Origin: an uncultured Bacteroides sp.
GTDB taxonomy: Bacteria > Bacteroidota > Bacteroidia > Bacteroidales > Bacteroidaceae
Length of the DNA: 64,000 nucleotides
Assembly: GCA_958477465.1 (NCBI GenBank)
Contig: CAUEFX010000003.1
Span: forward strand, 62,001-126,000
Direction: 5' to 3'
Below are positions 36,898-45,597 of the stretch, in pieces (position 1 is the first letter of the stretch; every line of letters starts with the position of its first letter). The position numbers and the translations under genes are program-made. Under the pieces are notes generated by a model. It worked only from the letters and a program-made list of their open reading frames with translations, ran no database searches and was not told where the DNA came from.

Positions 36898-37830
36898 ATG
36901 CGTGGATTAGTTATAAAGAATACAGGAAGCTGGTATCAGGTCAGAACGGATGACGGGCAACTTATCGAGTGTAAGATAAAAGGGAATTTCCGCCTGAAAG
37001 GAATACGGAGCACAAATCCTGTGGCAGTGGGCGACCGGGTGCAGATTATACTGAACCAGGAAGGTACTGCATTTATTAACGAAATAGAAGACAGAAAGAA
37101 TTATATCATCCGCCGGTCTTCGAATCTCTCCAAACAATCGCATATTCTCGCCGCCAACCTTGACCAATGTATGCTGGTGGTGACAATCAATTACCCCGAG
37201 ACATCCACCATCTTTATCGATCGTTTTTTAGCTTCGGCCGAGGCCTATCGCATACCTGTCAAACTGGTATTCAACAAAGTTGATGCCTACGACGAAGATG
37301 AACTTCATTACCTGGACAGTCTCATTAACCTTTATACCCATATCGGCTATCCCTGTCTCAAAATTTCCGCTAAAAACAAAGAAGGAATCGACGCCATTAT
37401 AAAAGAATTAAAAGGACGGATCACGCTCTTCTCCGGACATTCGGGGGTAGGAAAGTCCACACTCATCAATGCCATACTTCCGGGGCAGGAAGTCAAAACG
37501 GCAGAGATATCGGCTTATCACAACAAAGGAATGCATACCACTACCTTCTCCGAAATGTTTCCCGTTGAAGAAGGAGGATATATCATAGACACTCCGGGGA
37601 TTAAAGGGTTCGGAACATTCGACATGGAAGAAGAAGAAATAGGACATTACTTCCCCGAGATATTCCAATATTCCGCTGACTGCAAGTACAACAACTGCAC
37701 CCATCGCCAGGAACCGGGGTGTGCAGTAAGACAAGCCGTAGAGCAGCACTATATCAGCGAATCACGCTATACCTCTTACCTCAATATGCTCGAAGATAAA
37801 GAGGAAGGAAAATACCGCGCAGCCTACTAA
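36898..37830 (+). CDS. rsgA: Ribosome small subunit-dependent GTPase A
   Basis: This 310-residue circularly permuted GTPase has an N-terminal OB-fold (about residues 1-65), G4 NKVD, then G1 GHSGVGKSTL and G3 DTPGIKG, and a C-terminal zinc site formed by CKYNNCTH and the later Cys of EPGC. It checks late maturation of the 30S subunit. It is separated from frr by 166 bp of repeat-like leader. Confidence 0.96.
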   Translation: MRGLVIKNTGSWYQVRTDDGQLIECKIKGNFRLKGIRSTNPVAVGDRVQIILNQEGTAFINEIEDRKNYIIRRSSNLSKQSHILAANLDQCMLVVTINYPETSTIFIDRFLASAEAYRIPVKLVFNKVDAYDEDELHYLDSLINLYTHIGYPCLKISAKNKEGIDAIIKELKGRITLFSGHSGVGKSTLINAILPGQEVKTAEISAYHNKGMHTTTFSEMFPVEEGGYIIDTPGIKGFGTFDMEEEEIGHYFPEIFQYSADCKYNNCTHRQEPGCAVRQAVEQHYISESRYTSYLNMLEDKEEGKYRAAY

Positions 37831-37872
37831 ATAGCAGCCTTGATTCCTAATCTGTACAGAAGAAATCTTATA

Positions 37873-37981
37873 GAGTCTGTTAAAAAATTCCCTTTAAAAG
37901 TTTTATCAACTTCTTTTGGGTTTATTTTCGGCCTCTAAAATAACTCTCAAAAGAATGCTGAGTTAAATTTAAACAGCCCCT
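37873..37981. repeat. ~109-bp element of the AAATTTAAACAG family, copy E2
   Basis: The left end GAGTCTGTTAAAAAATT and right end AAATTTAAACAGCCCC are terminal inverted repeats. The interior CTTTTGGGTTTATTTTCGG...AAAATAACTCTC is the reverse complement of the E1 interior. It lies in the 293-bp gap between rsgA and the efflux operon; nothing else is seen in that gap. Confidence 0.65.
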
Positions 37982-38123
37982 AAACAGAATCTGAACTATT
38001 AACTCTTTTTCACGCTGCACATATTAAACTATTCTGCCATACTCCTGTCTAAATTACAAGATTATCAATTTGCTATACCGAACAGGTGCACTGTCACAGG
38101 TACCTATATAACATAAAACATAC

Positions 38124-39203
38124 ATGGACAAGAGAATCAAGTGGGGTATTATCATTTTTGTAGGTGCCGGATTAATAGGAGGCGGCATCTACTCTCAAAT
38201 GCCTAAACATAATGAAGAATTGGCAGCTGCCGATAAAGTGATCAAAACCCAGGCTGGGAGTAAAAGAATCCTAAATGTAAATGCACGGGTGATCAGGCCG
38301 CAACTGCTCACGGATGAAATCCGCATCAGCGGCAGTCTGCTACCGGATGAGGAGGTAGACCTCTCATTCGAGACATCCGGAAAGATTGTAGAAATAAACT
38401 TCGACGAAGGCAGCACCGTCCGGAAAGGACAACTATTGGCCAAGGTCAACGACCGGCAACTGCAAGCCCAACTGCAACGCCTTGTTTCCCAACTGAAACT
38501 GGCGGAAGACCGCGTATTCCGCCAGAATGCACTGCTCGAAAGGGATGCCGTAAGTAAAGAGGCTTACGAACAGGTAAAGACAGAGCTGGCTACCCTGAAT
38601 GCCGATATAGACATCGTAAAAGCCAACATCGCACTGACGGAACTCCGCGCACCGTTCGACGGGGTCATCGGTTTGCGCCAAGTCAGCGTCGGGGCATACG
38701 CCTCCCCCAACACCGTTGTAGCCAAACTTACAAAGATTTCCCCCTTGAAAGTAGAATTTTCTGTTCCGGAACGTTATGCCGGAGAGATTAAAAAAGGGGC
38801 GAACCTGATTTTTAATCTGGAAGGAAAGCTGGACGGATTTCCTGCCAAAGTATATGCCACAGAATCCAAAATCAGTGATATGCACACCCTCACCGTACGT
38901 GCACTCTATCCGAACAGCAGCGGAAGTATACTTCCGGGCCGGTACGTCAGTGTCCACCTGAAGAAAGAGGAGATTCCGGATGCCATCGCTGTACCATCGG
39001 AAGCAATCATTCCGGAAATGGGCAAAGACAAAATATACCTTTACAAAAACGGGAAAGCGCAACCGGTGGAAATATCGACCGGTATCCGTACCGAAGCAGA
39101 AGTACAAGTATTGCGGGGATTGCAAGCCGGCGATACGATTATCACTTCGGGAACCTTGCAGCTCCGTACCGGATTGCCGGTAACTCTTGATAACATCGAT
39201 TAA
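38124..39203 (+). CDS. RND efflux periplasmic adaptor (HlyD/AcrA family)
   Basis: This 359-residue membrane-fusion protein has an N-terminal anchor (about residues 7-24), barrel-sandwich/lipoyl halves (EVDLSFETSGKIVEINFDEGS and LTELRAPFDGVIGLRQVSVG), a coiled-coil hairpin between them and the beta-barrel/membrane-proximal C-terminus. It links the inner-membrane pump and outer-membrane channel encoded next (12-bp gap and then an ATGA overlap). No transcriptional regulator is adjacent. Confidence 0.94.
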   Translation: MDKRIKWGIIIFVGAGLIGGGIYSQMPKHNEELAAADKVIKTQAGSKRILNVNARVIRPQLLTDEIRISGSLLPDEEVDLSFETSGKIVEINFDEGSTVRKGQLLAKVNDRQLQAQLQRLVSQLKLAEDRVFRQNALLERDAVSKEAYEQVKTELATLNADIDIVKANIALTELRAPFDGVIGLRQVSVGAYASPNTVVAKLTKISPLKVEFSVPERYAGEIKKGANLIFNLEGKLDGFPAKVYATESKISDMHTLTVRALYPNSSGSILPGRYVSVHLKKEEIPDAIAVPSEAIIPEMGKDKIYLYKNGKAQPVEISTGIRTEAEVQVLRGLQAGDTIITSGTLQLRTGLPVTLDNID

Positions 39204-39215
39204 ACCCGCCGCCTT

Positions 39216-42200
39216 ATGAATATATCCGAATTAAGTATACGCCGGCCGGTATTATCGACGGTATTAACGCTCATCATCCTGCTCTTCGGGTTCATCGGAT
39301 ACAGCTATCTCGGTGTCCGTGAATATCCGTCGGTAGACAATCCCATCATTTCGGTATCCTGCTCCTATCCCGGTGCCAATGCCGATGTTATCGAAAACCA
39401 GATTACCGAGCCGTTGGAACAGAACATCAACGGAATCCCCGGCATCCGCTCGCTGTCAAGCGTCAGCCAGCAGGGGCAATGCCGTATTACCGTGGAGTTC
39501 GAACTGTCCGTCGACTTGGAAACCGCAGCCAATGACGTGCGCGACAAAGTATCGCGTGCACAACGTTATCTTCCCCGCGACTGCGACCCTCCCACCGTAT
39601 CGAAAGCAGATGCCGACGCCATGCCGATACTAATGGTAGCCCTCCAGAGCGAAAGGCGTTCATTGCTGGAACTGAGTGAGATAGCCGACCTCACCGTGAA
39701 AGAGCAACTTCAGACTATCGCCGATGTGAGCAGTGTATCCATCTGGGGTGAAAAACGCTACTCCATGCGTCTGTGGCTCGATCCGATCAAGATGTCCGGT
39801 TACGGCATCACTCCCATAGACGTAAAGAATGCTGTCGACAAGGAGAATGTAGAACTTCCCTCAGGCAGTATCGAGGGAAATACGATAGAGCTGACAATCC
39901 GCACTTTAGGCTTGATGCATACGGCAGACGAATTCAATGACCTGATCATCAAGGAAGACAACAACCAGATTATACGTTTCAGTGATATCGGCCGCGCCGA
40001 GTTAGGGCCGGCAGATATAAAGAGCTACATGAAGATGAACGGCGTCCCGATGGTAGGTGTGGTAGTCATCCCCCAACCGGGAGCCAACCATATCAAAATC
40101 GCCGATGCCGTGTATGACCGTATGGAAAGGATGCAGAAAGACCTTCCCGAAGACGTGCATTACAATTACGGGTTCGACAGTACCAAATTTATCCGCGCTT
40201 CCATCGATGAAGTCGAACAGACTGTATACGAAGCGTTCATATTGGTCATCATCATCATTTTCCTTTTTTTACGCGACTGGCGTGTGACTCTCGTGCCTTG
40301 TATCGTGATTCCCGTTTCATTGATCGGTGCCTTTTTCGTCATGTATCTGGCGGGATTTTCCATCAATGTACTTTCGATGCTTGCCGTCGTACTATCGGTG
40401 GGACTTGTGGTAGACGATGCCATTGTAATGACGGAGAATATCTATGTGCGTATCGAACAAGGAATGACACCTAAAGAGGCCGGTATCGAGGGAGCAAAAG
40501 AGATTTTCTTTGCCGTGATCTCCACCACCATCACGCTGGTGGCCGTATTCTTCCCCATCGTATTCATGGACGGCATGACAGGAAAACTCTTCCGTGAGTT
40601 CAGTCTGGTCATCTCGGGATCGGTAATCATTTCTTCTTTTGCCGCATTGACATTTACACCGATGCTTGCCACCAAGCTATTGATAAAGCGTGAAAAGCAG
40701 AATTGGTTTTATAGGAAGACAGAACCTTTTTTCGAAGGGATGAACCGCATTTACAGCCGTTCGCTGGCAGCTTTCCTGAAAAAGCGTTGGTTGGCACTTC
40801 CGGTCATCGCCGTCACCATCGGCATCATCATCTTCCTGTGGGGACACATCCCAGCAGAAATGGCACCGCTTGAAGACCGCTCGCAAATCAGTATAAACAC
40901 ACGTGGAGCGGAAGGCGTGACCTACGAGTCGATTCGGGATTATACGGAGAGCATCAATGACCTGGTCGACTCGATCATTCCCGATGCGAAATCCGTGACA
41001 GCCCGTGTTTCGAGCGGTAACGGCAATGTACGTATCACCCTGAAAGACATGAAAGACCGCGATTACTCCCAGATGGACGTAGCCGAAAAACTATCAAAAG
41101 CCGTACAGAAGAAGACGATGGCGCGCTCTTTCGTGCAGCAGTCCTCCTCTTTCGGCGGACGCCGTGGTGGTATGCCGGTGCAATATGTATTGCAAGCCAC
41201 CAATTTGGAAAAGCTGCAAGAGGTATTGCCGGTTTTTATGGCAAAGGTTTACGAGAATCCGGTATTCCAGATGGCCGATGTCGATTTGAAGTTCAGCAAG
41301 CCCGAAGCCCGCATCAACATTAACCGCGATAAAGCCGGTATCATGGGAGTCAGTACCCGCAACATAGCCCAGACCCTTCAATATGGTCTGAGCGGACAAC
41401 GCATGGGATACTTCTACATGAACGGGAAGCAATACGAAATTTTAGGTGAGATCAACCGCCAGCAACGCAATAAGCCCGCCGATCTGAAAGCCATCTACGT
41501 GCGAAGCGACAAGGGGGATATGGTACAGCTCGATAACCTTATAGAACTGACAAACGGTATCGCTCCTCCGAAACTGTATCGTTACAATCGTTTTGTGTCG
41601 GCAACGGTTTCTGCCGGACTGGCAGAAGGAAAAACCATCGGACAGGGGCTGGACGAAATGGATAAGATAGCCAAAGAGACATTGGACGACTCCTTCCGTA
41701 CCGCACTGACCGGAGACTCCAAAGAGTATCGCGAAAGTTCATCAAGCCTGATGTTTGCTTTCATATTGGCTATATTCCTGATCTATCTGATTCTGGCCGC
41801 TCAGTTCGAAAGTTTCAAAGACCCGCTAATCGTAATGCTGACTGTGCCTCTCGCCATTGCCGGCGCACTGATATTCATGTACTTCGGTGGGATAACGATG
41901 AATATCTTCAGCCAGATCGGTATTATCATGCTCATCGGACTGGTGGCAAAGAACGGTATCCTTATCGTAGAGTTCGCCAACCAGAAACAGGAAAGCGGTG
42001 AAGATAAGATGAATGCCATCAAAGATGCTTCCTTGCAGCGTCTGCGCCCTATCCTGATGACGAGTGCATCTACCATACTGGGACTGATACCGCTTGCCTT
42101 TGCCACCAGTGAAGGCTGCAACCAGCGTATCGCCATGGGTACGGCAGTAGTAGGCGGCATGCTGATCTCTACACTGATGACGATGTACATCGTCCCTGCC

Positions 42201-42248
42201 ATATACAGTTATATTTCAACGAACCGTAATAAGTTAAGAGAATCATGA
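39216..42248 (+). CDS. RND family efflux transporter permease
   Basis: This 1010-residue proton-driven pump of the AcrB/MexB superfamily has 12 membrane helices in two halves, each with a large periplasmic loop. The transmembrane helix 4 motif VGLVVDDAIVMTENI carries the paired Asp residues for proton relay. LRPILMTSASTILGLIPLA near the C-terminus is the matching second-half motif. The loop features resemble hydrophobic-amphiphile multidrug pumps, but the substrate is unknown. The stop overlaps the TolC-like gene start (ATGA). Confidence 0.96.
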   Translation: MNISELSIRRPVLSTVLTLIILLFGFIGYSYLGVREYPSVDNPIISVSCSYPGANADVIENQITEPLEQNINGIPGIRSLSSVSQQGQCRITVEFELSVDLETAANDVRDKVSRAQRYLPRDCDPPTVSKADADAMPILMVALQSERRSLLELSEIADLTVKEQLQTIADVSSVSIWGEKRYSMRLWLDPIKMSGYGITPIDVKNAVDKENVELPSGSIEGNTIELTIRTLGLMHTADEFNDLIIKEDNNQIIRFSDIGRAELGPADIKSYMKMNGVPMVGVVVIPQPGANHIKIADAVYDRMERMQKDLPEDVHYNYGFDSTKFIRASIDEVEQTVYEAFILVIIIIFLFLRDWRVTLVPCIVIPVSLIGAFFVMYLAGFSINVLSMLAVVLSVGLVVDDAIVMTENIYVRIEQGMTPKEAGIEGAKEIFFAVISTTITLVAVFFPIVFMDGMTGKLFREFSLVISGSVIISSFAALTFTPMLATKLLIKREKQNWFYRKTEPFFEGMNRIYSRSLAAFLKKRWLALPVIAVTIGIIIFLWGHIPAEMAPLEDRSQISINTRGAEGVTYESIRDYTESINDLVDSIIPDAKSVTARVSSGNGNVRITLKDMKDRDYSQMDVAEKLSKAVQKKTMARSFVQQSSSFGGRRGGMPVQYVLQATNLEKLQEVLPVFMAKVYENPVFQMADVDLKFSKPEARININRDKAGIMGVSTRNIAQTLQYGLSGQRMGYFYMNGKQYEILGEINRQQRNKPADLKAIYVRSDKGDMVQLDNLIELTNGIAPPKLYRYNRFVSATVSAGLAEGKTIGQGLDEMDKIAKETLDDSFRTALTGDSKEYRESSSSLMFAFILAIFLIYLILAAQFESFKDPLIVMLTVPLAIAGALIFMYFGGITMNIFSQIGIIMLIGLVAKNGILIVEFANQKQESGEDKMNAIKDASLQRLRPILMTSASTILGLIPLAFATSEGCNQRIAMGTAVVGGMLISTLMTMYIVPAIYSYISTNRNKLRES

Positions 42249-43564
42249 AACGAATCTTAATGCTCGCTATCGTCTGCAGCCTGTTCCTCACCGGACAGGC
42301 CCAGAAACAGGTATATACTTTAAAGTCCTGTCTGGAAGAAGGACTGCAAAATAACTATTCTCTGCGCATCACCCACAATGAAGAGCAGGTCAGCAAAAAC
42401 AATGCAACGTTGGGAAATGCCGGTTATCTGCCTACGCTCGATTTCAGTGCCGGATACAAAGGGACGGTGGACAACACCCGAACGAAAGTCCGCGAAAGCG
42501 GAGAAACAATCAAAGAGAACGGCATATTCGATCAGACAATCAATGTGGGGCTTAATCTCAACTGGACCATTTTCGACGGCTTCAACATTCAGGCCAACTA
42601 CCAAAAGCTCAAAGAACTGGAGCTGCAAGGCGAAACAAATACCCGCATAGCCATCGAAGACTTTGTGGCCAGCCTTGCTGCCGAATACTATAACTTTGTC
42701 CAGCAAAAAATACGCCTTGCCAATCTGCACTATGCCGTAAAACTGTCTAAAGAACGTCTCCGTATCGTGGAAGAGCGCTATCATATCGGTAACTTCTCCC
42801 GCCTCGACTATCAGCAAGCCAAAGTAGACTTCAATGCAGACAGCGCCAAATATATGAAACAACAAGAGTTACTGCATACCTCCCGTATCAACCTGAATGA
42901 ACTGATGGCAAACGCGGATGTAGACCAGCCGCTCTTCATCGAAGACTCCATCATCAAGGTAAACGCCCAACTGAACTTTGAGGAGCTATGGAATGCCACG
43001 TTGCAAACCAATGCGTCTTTACTGAAAGCCGATCAGAATACTACCATTGCCCAACTGGACTATAAAAAAGTAAATTCACGCAATTACCCGTATCTGAAAC
43101 TGAACACCGGTTACGGATATACTCTCAATAAATACGACATAGCTGCCAACAGTCAACGGGGAAACCTGGGATTCAATGGCGGACTGACCATCGGTTTTAA
43201 TATATTCGACGGAAACCGCCGGCGTGAAAAGCGTAATGCCAGCATTGCCGTAAAAAACTCCCGTCTGCAGCGTCAAGAGTTGGAACAGGCATTACGGGCA
43301 GACATCAGTAACCTGTGGCAAGCTTATCGCAATAACTTGCAACTACTCAATCTGGAACGCCAAAATCTTATCGCTGCCAAAGAGAACCACGAGATAGCCA
43401 TGGAACGTTATATGCTCGGTGACCTCGCCGGTATCGAAATGCGTGAAGCTCAAAAGAGCCTGCTGGATGCCGAAGAACGGATACTCTCTGCTGAATATGA
43501 TACAAAACTGTGCGAGATCTCACTCCTACAGATTAGCGGCAAGGTGTTGAAATACATGGAATAG
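42245..43564 (+). CDS. TolC-family outer-membrane efflux channel
   Basis: This 439-residue protein has a signal peptide (MKRILMLAIVCSLFLTGQAQ) and two OEP repeats with long helical hairpins, for example SKERLRIVEERYHIGNFSRLDY and NHEIAMERYMLGDLAGIEM, the paired repeat signatures of TolC proteins. It completes the tripartite pump with the adaptor and permease upstream. Confidence 0.94.
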   Translation: MKRILMLAIVCSLFLTGQAQKQVYTLKSCLEEGLQNNYSLRITHNEEQVSKNNATLGNAGYLPTLDFSAGYKGTVDNTRTKVRESGETIKENGIFDQTINVGLNLNWTIFDGFNIQANYQKLKELELQGETNTRIAIEDFVASLAAEYYNFVQQKIRLANLHYAVKLSKERLRIVEERYHIGNFSRLDYQQAKVDFNADSAKYMKQQELLHTSRINLNELMANADVDQPLFIEDSIIKVNAQLNFEELWNATLQTNASLLKADQNTTIAQLDYKKVNSRNYPYLKLNTGYGYTLNKYDIAANSQRGNLGFNGGLTIGFNIFDGNRRREKRNASIAVKNSRLQRQELEQALRADISNLWQAYRNNLQLLNLERQNLIAAKENHEIAMERYMLGDLAGIEMREAQKSLLDAEERILSAEYDTKLCEISLLQISGKVLKYME

Positions 43565-43575
43565 GGGTTAGTGAT

Positions 43576-43591
43576 AAATGATTAATCATTT
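43576..43591 (+). terminator. Palindrome with T-run after the efflux operon
   Basis: AAATGATTAATCATTT is a perfect 16-bp palindrome followed directly by further T residues, 12 bp after the TolC-like stop codon. It is AT-rich, so any terminator would be weak. Confidence 0.35.
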
Positions 43592-43640
43592 TTTCTTCCA
43601 CATAGAACAATTTTTACCCCTCTTTCCCTCTTGTTTCCTC

Positions 43641-43648
43641 TATCTTTG
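43641..43648 (+). promoter_or_regulatory. -7 box upstream of the PL10 gene
   Basis: TATCTTTG matches TAnnTTTG exactly and lies 34 bp before the pectate lyase start codon. No clear -33 box is seen. Confidence 0.45.
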
Positions 43649-43682
43649 CCGCATACAATAAGCTAATAAGCAACAGCAAACC

Positions 43683-44777
43683 ATGAAGAAAATTTTATTA
43701 ATCGCCCTGTCATGCTTCTTTCTGACAGGTATTTCTGCCCAGACAGACACCAACTATAAAGAAAAACACCCATATAAAGACTGGGTAAAGATCGCACCGA
43801 AATTTGACGACGCATTTTTCAAAACGCCGGAAGCTGTCCGTATCGCCGACAACGTGTTACTGTATCAGCAAGTCACCGGAGGGTGGCCCAAAAATATCTA
43901 TATGCCGGTGGAACTGACAGAGCAGGAACGCAAGAATGCTCTCAAGATGAAAAAGGATGTAAATTCAAGTACGATCGACAACGGTGCCACCATTACAGAA
44001 ATGAATTATCTGGCCCGTATCTATCTGGCAACTCAAGATGAGAAGTACAAAGACGCCTTCCTCCGCGGACTGCAATATCTCTTCGAAGCCCAGTACGAGA
44101 ATGGAGGGTGGCCACAATTCTATCCACGTCCCAAGGGATATTACATCCATATCACATACAATGATGACGCCATGATCAATGTAATGAAACTTTTGAGAGA
44201 TATAACCAAAGAGAAAGCTCCCTATACTTTCATTCCCGATGCGGCACGACAACAAGCACAGACTGCCTTGGATAAAGGAGTGGACTGCATTTTGAAAACT
44301 CAGGTTAAACAAAATGGCAAACTCACCGTATGGTGTGCACAGCATGACCGCGAAACGCTTGCTCCCGCCAAAGCACGTGCCTACGAGCTTCCTTCTTTAA
44401 GCGGACAAGAATCAGATGATATCGTACTCTTTCTTATGTCTTTGTCTAAACCGACTCCGGAAATAATAGCTTCCGTTGATGCTGCCATCGAATGGTTTAA
44501 AAAGTCAGAAATAAAAAATATAAAGAAAGAGTATTTCACCAATGCTGATGGCAAGAAAGATTACCGGATGGTACCTTGTACGGATTGTGAACCGCTGTGG
44601 GCCCGCTTCTATGAATTAGAGACCAACCGCCCTTTCTTCAGCGACCGCGATGGAATTAAGAAATATGATATCTCCGAAATCGGTTATGAACGCCGTAATG
44701 GCTATAGTTGGTACAACAATGGAGGTCTGAAAGTTTTGGCAAAGTACGAAGAGTGGAAGAAGAAATTGGAGAGGTAA
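43683..44777 (+). CDS. Pectate lyase, polysaccharide lyase family 10
   Basis: This 364-residue secreted protein has a signal peptide (MKKILLIALSCFFLTGISA) and the PL10 (alpha/alpha)3 fold with VTGGWPKNIYMP, STIDNGATITEMNYLARIY, ENGGWPQFYP and ITYNDDAMINVM; the Asp-rich segment binds the catalytic Ca2+ and AQHDRETLAPAKARAYELPS carries the catalytic Arg. It cleaves polygalacturonan by beta-elimination. It stands alone with its own -7 box, not in an obvious PUL. Confidence 0.9.
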   Translation: MKKILLIALSCFFLTGISAQTDTNYKEKHPYKDWVKIAPKFDDAFFKTPEAVRIADNVLLYQQVTGGWPKNIYMPVELTEQERKNALKMKKDVNSSTIDNGATITEMNYLARIYLATQDEKYKDAFLRGLQYLFEAQYENGGWPQFYPRPKGYYIHITYNDDAMINVMKLLRDITKEKAPYTFIPDAARQQAQTALDKGVDCILKTQVKQNGKLTVWCAQHDRETLAPAKARAYELPSLSGQESDDIVLFLMSLSKPTPEIIASVDAAIEWFKKSEIKNIKKEYFTNADGKKDYRMVPCTDCEPLWARFYELETNRPFFSDRDGIKKYDISEIGYERRNGYSWYNNGGLKVLAKYEEWKKKLER

Positions 44778-44850
44778 TCATCAATATATAAAGTATTTAA
44801 AATTTCTCTTTGTCCGTTATGAGTTCTTCTACACGGTAAATGCGACAGCA

Positions 44851-44875
44851 CAATAGAGACCATTAGACTCTATTG
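44851..44875. repeat. Small hairpin between PL10 and toxin-antitoxin genes
   Basis: CAATAGAG and CTCTATTG flank a 9-base loop, followed by AAAAAG. It could terminate minus-strand reading or be a weak plus-strand structure. Nothing else is seen in this 206-bp gap besides the -7 box at 44952-44959. Confidence 0.3.
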
Positions 44876-44951
44876 AAAAAGTTTTAAAATGAAAGTCGTG
44901 CTAAACAACAATAATTCAATGTACCAAATTCGTACGCATGGATTTTTTCCC

Positions 44952-44959
44952 TATCTTTG
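44952..44959 (+). promoter_or_regulatory. -7 box upstream of the toxin-antitoxin pair
   Basis: TATCTTTG matches TAnnTTTG, 24 bp before the antitoxin ATG at 44984. The predicted leader is very short (under 20 bases), consistent with autoregulation by an antitoxin bound at the promoter. Confidence 0.45.
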
Positions 44960-44983
44960 TTTCGAATTAAAATACATAATACC

Positions 44984-45238
44984 ATGTTAGTTATAAGTAG
45001 TAGAGAATTTAGAGAAAACCAGAAGAAATACTTCGACTCGGTTGACAATGGAGAACAAGTAATTGTCCAAAGAGGAAAAGATCGTTCATATAAGCTCGTT
45101 CCTGTGACAAATAGTGATATTTGTATGACAGAGGAAGAGTTCTACGAAAAGATTGACCGTTCTATTCAACAGGTTAAAGAAGGTAAAGTGTTGAGGATAT
45201 CAACTGATGATGACCTTAAAAAATTACTTGATTTATGA
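44984..45238 (+). CDS. YefM/Phd-family antitoxin
   Basis: This 84-residue protein has the Phd/YefM N-terminal DNA-binding core (SSREFRENQKKYFDSVDNGEQVIVQRG) and a flexible acidic C-terminus that would wrap the toxin. It represses its own promoter in this family. ATG 44984 is chosen because the family begins at the conserved ISSREF strand and because the upstream in-frame codons overlap the -7 box. The toxin start overlaps its stop by 4 bp (ATGA). Confidence 0.9.
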   Translation: MLVISSREFRENQKKYFDSVDNGEQVIVQRGKDRSYKLVPVTNSDICMTEEEFYEKIDRSIQQVKEGKVLRISTDDDLKKLLDL

Positions 45239-45510
45239 TTGAATATGAATTGGAGTTTACACAAGAGGCACTGGATGATATTAAGAAACATAAAAAAAAC
45301 GGCAACAAAGCGTTACTAAAAAAACTAGAGAAACTTCTACTGGAATTGAAACAACATCCTTCTACTGGCACCGGGCAAGTTGAAATGCTGAAACATTATC
45401 AAGAGGAAACCTGGTCACGGAGAATCAACAATGAACATCGTCTTGTTTACCGTATCAAAGACGATGTGATAATAGTACTTGTATTGTCAGCATACGGATA
45501 TTATAAATAG
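45235..45510 (+). CDS. Txe/YoeB-family mRNA-interferase toxin
   Basis: This 91-residue RelE-superfamily toxin has the YoeB pattern: basic N-terminal helices (DIKKHKKNGNKALLKKLEKLL), GTGQVEMLKHYQEETWSRRINNEHRLVYRI, and a C-terminal aromatic end SAYGYYK. The central Glu, paired Arg and terminal Tyr correspond to the catalytic set; the usual penultimate His is replaced by Tyr-Tyr. It cleaves mRNA on the ribosome in the known family and is neutralised by the upstream antitoxin. Confidence 0.9.
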   Translation: MIEYELEFTQEALDDIKKHKKNGNKALLKKLEKLLLELKQHPSTGTGQVEMLKHYQEETWSRRINNEHRLVYRIKDDVIIVLVLSAYGYYK

Positions 45511-45514
45511 AAAG

Positions 45515-45549
45515 GGCATCTGTACTCAATAAAATAAGATACAGATGCC
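45515..45549. terminator. Bidirectional terminator between toxin and fumarase genes
   Basis: GGCATCTGTA (45515-45524) and TACAGATGCC (45540-45549) form a perfect 10-bp stem with a 15-base loop, placed between the convergent toxin and fumarase genes. T/A-rich flanks are present on both sides. Confidence 0.6.
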
Positions 45550-45597
45550 TAAAATTATTTCAACCGTTACCGGTCGTACAACAATGCAATATGAATG

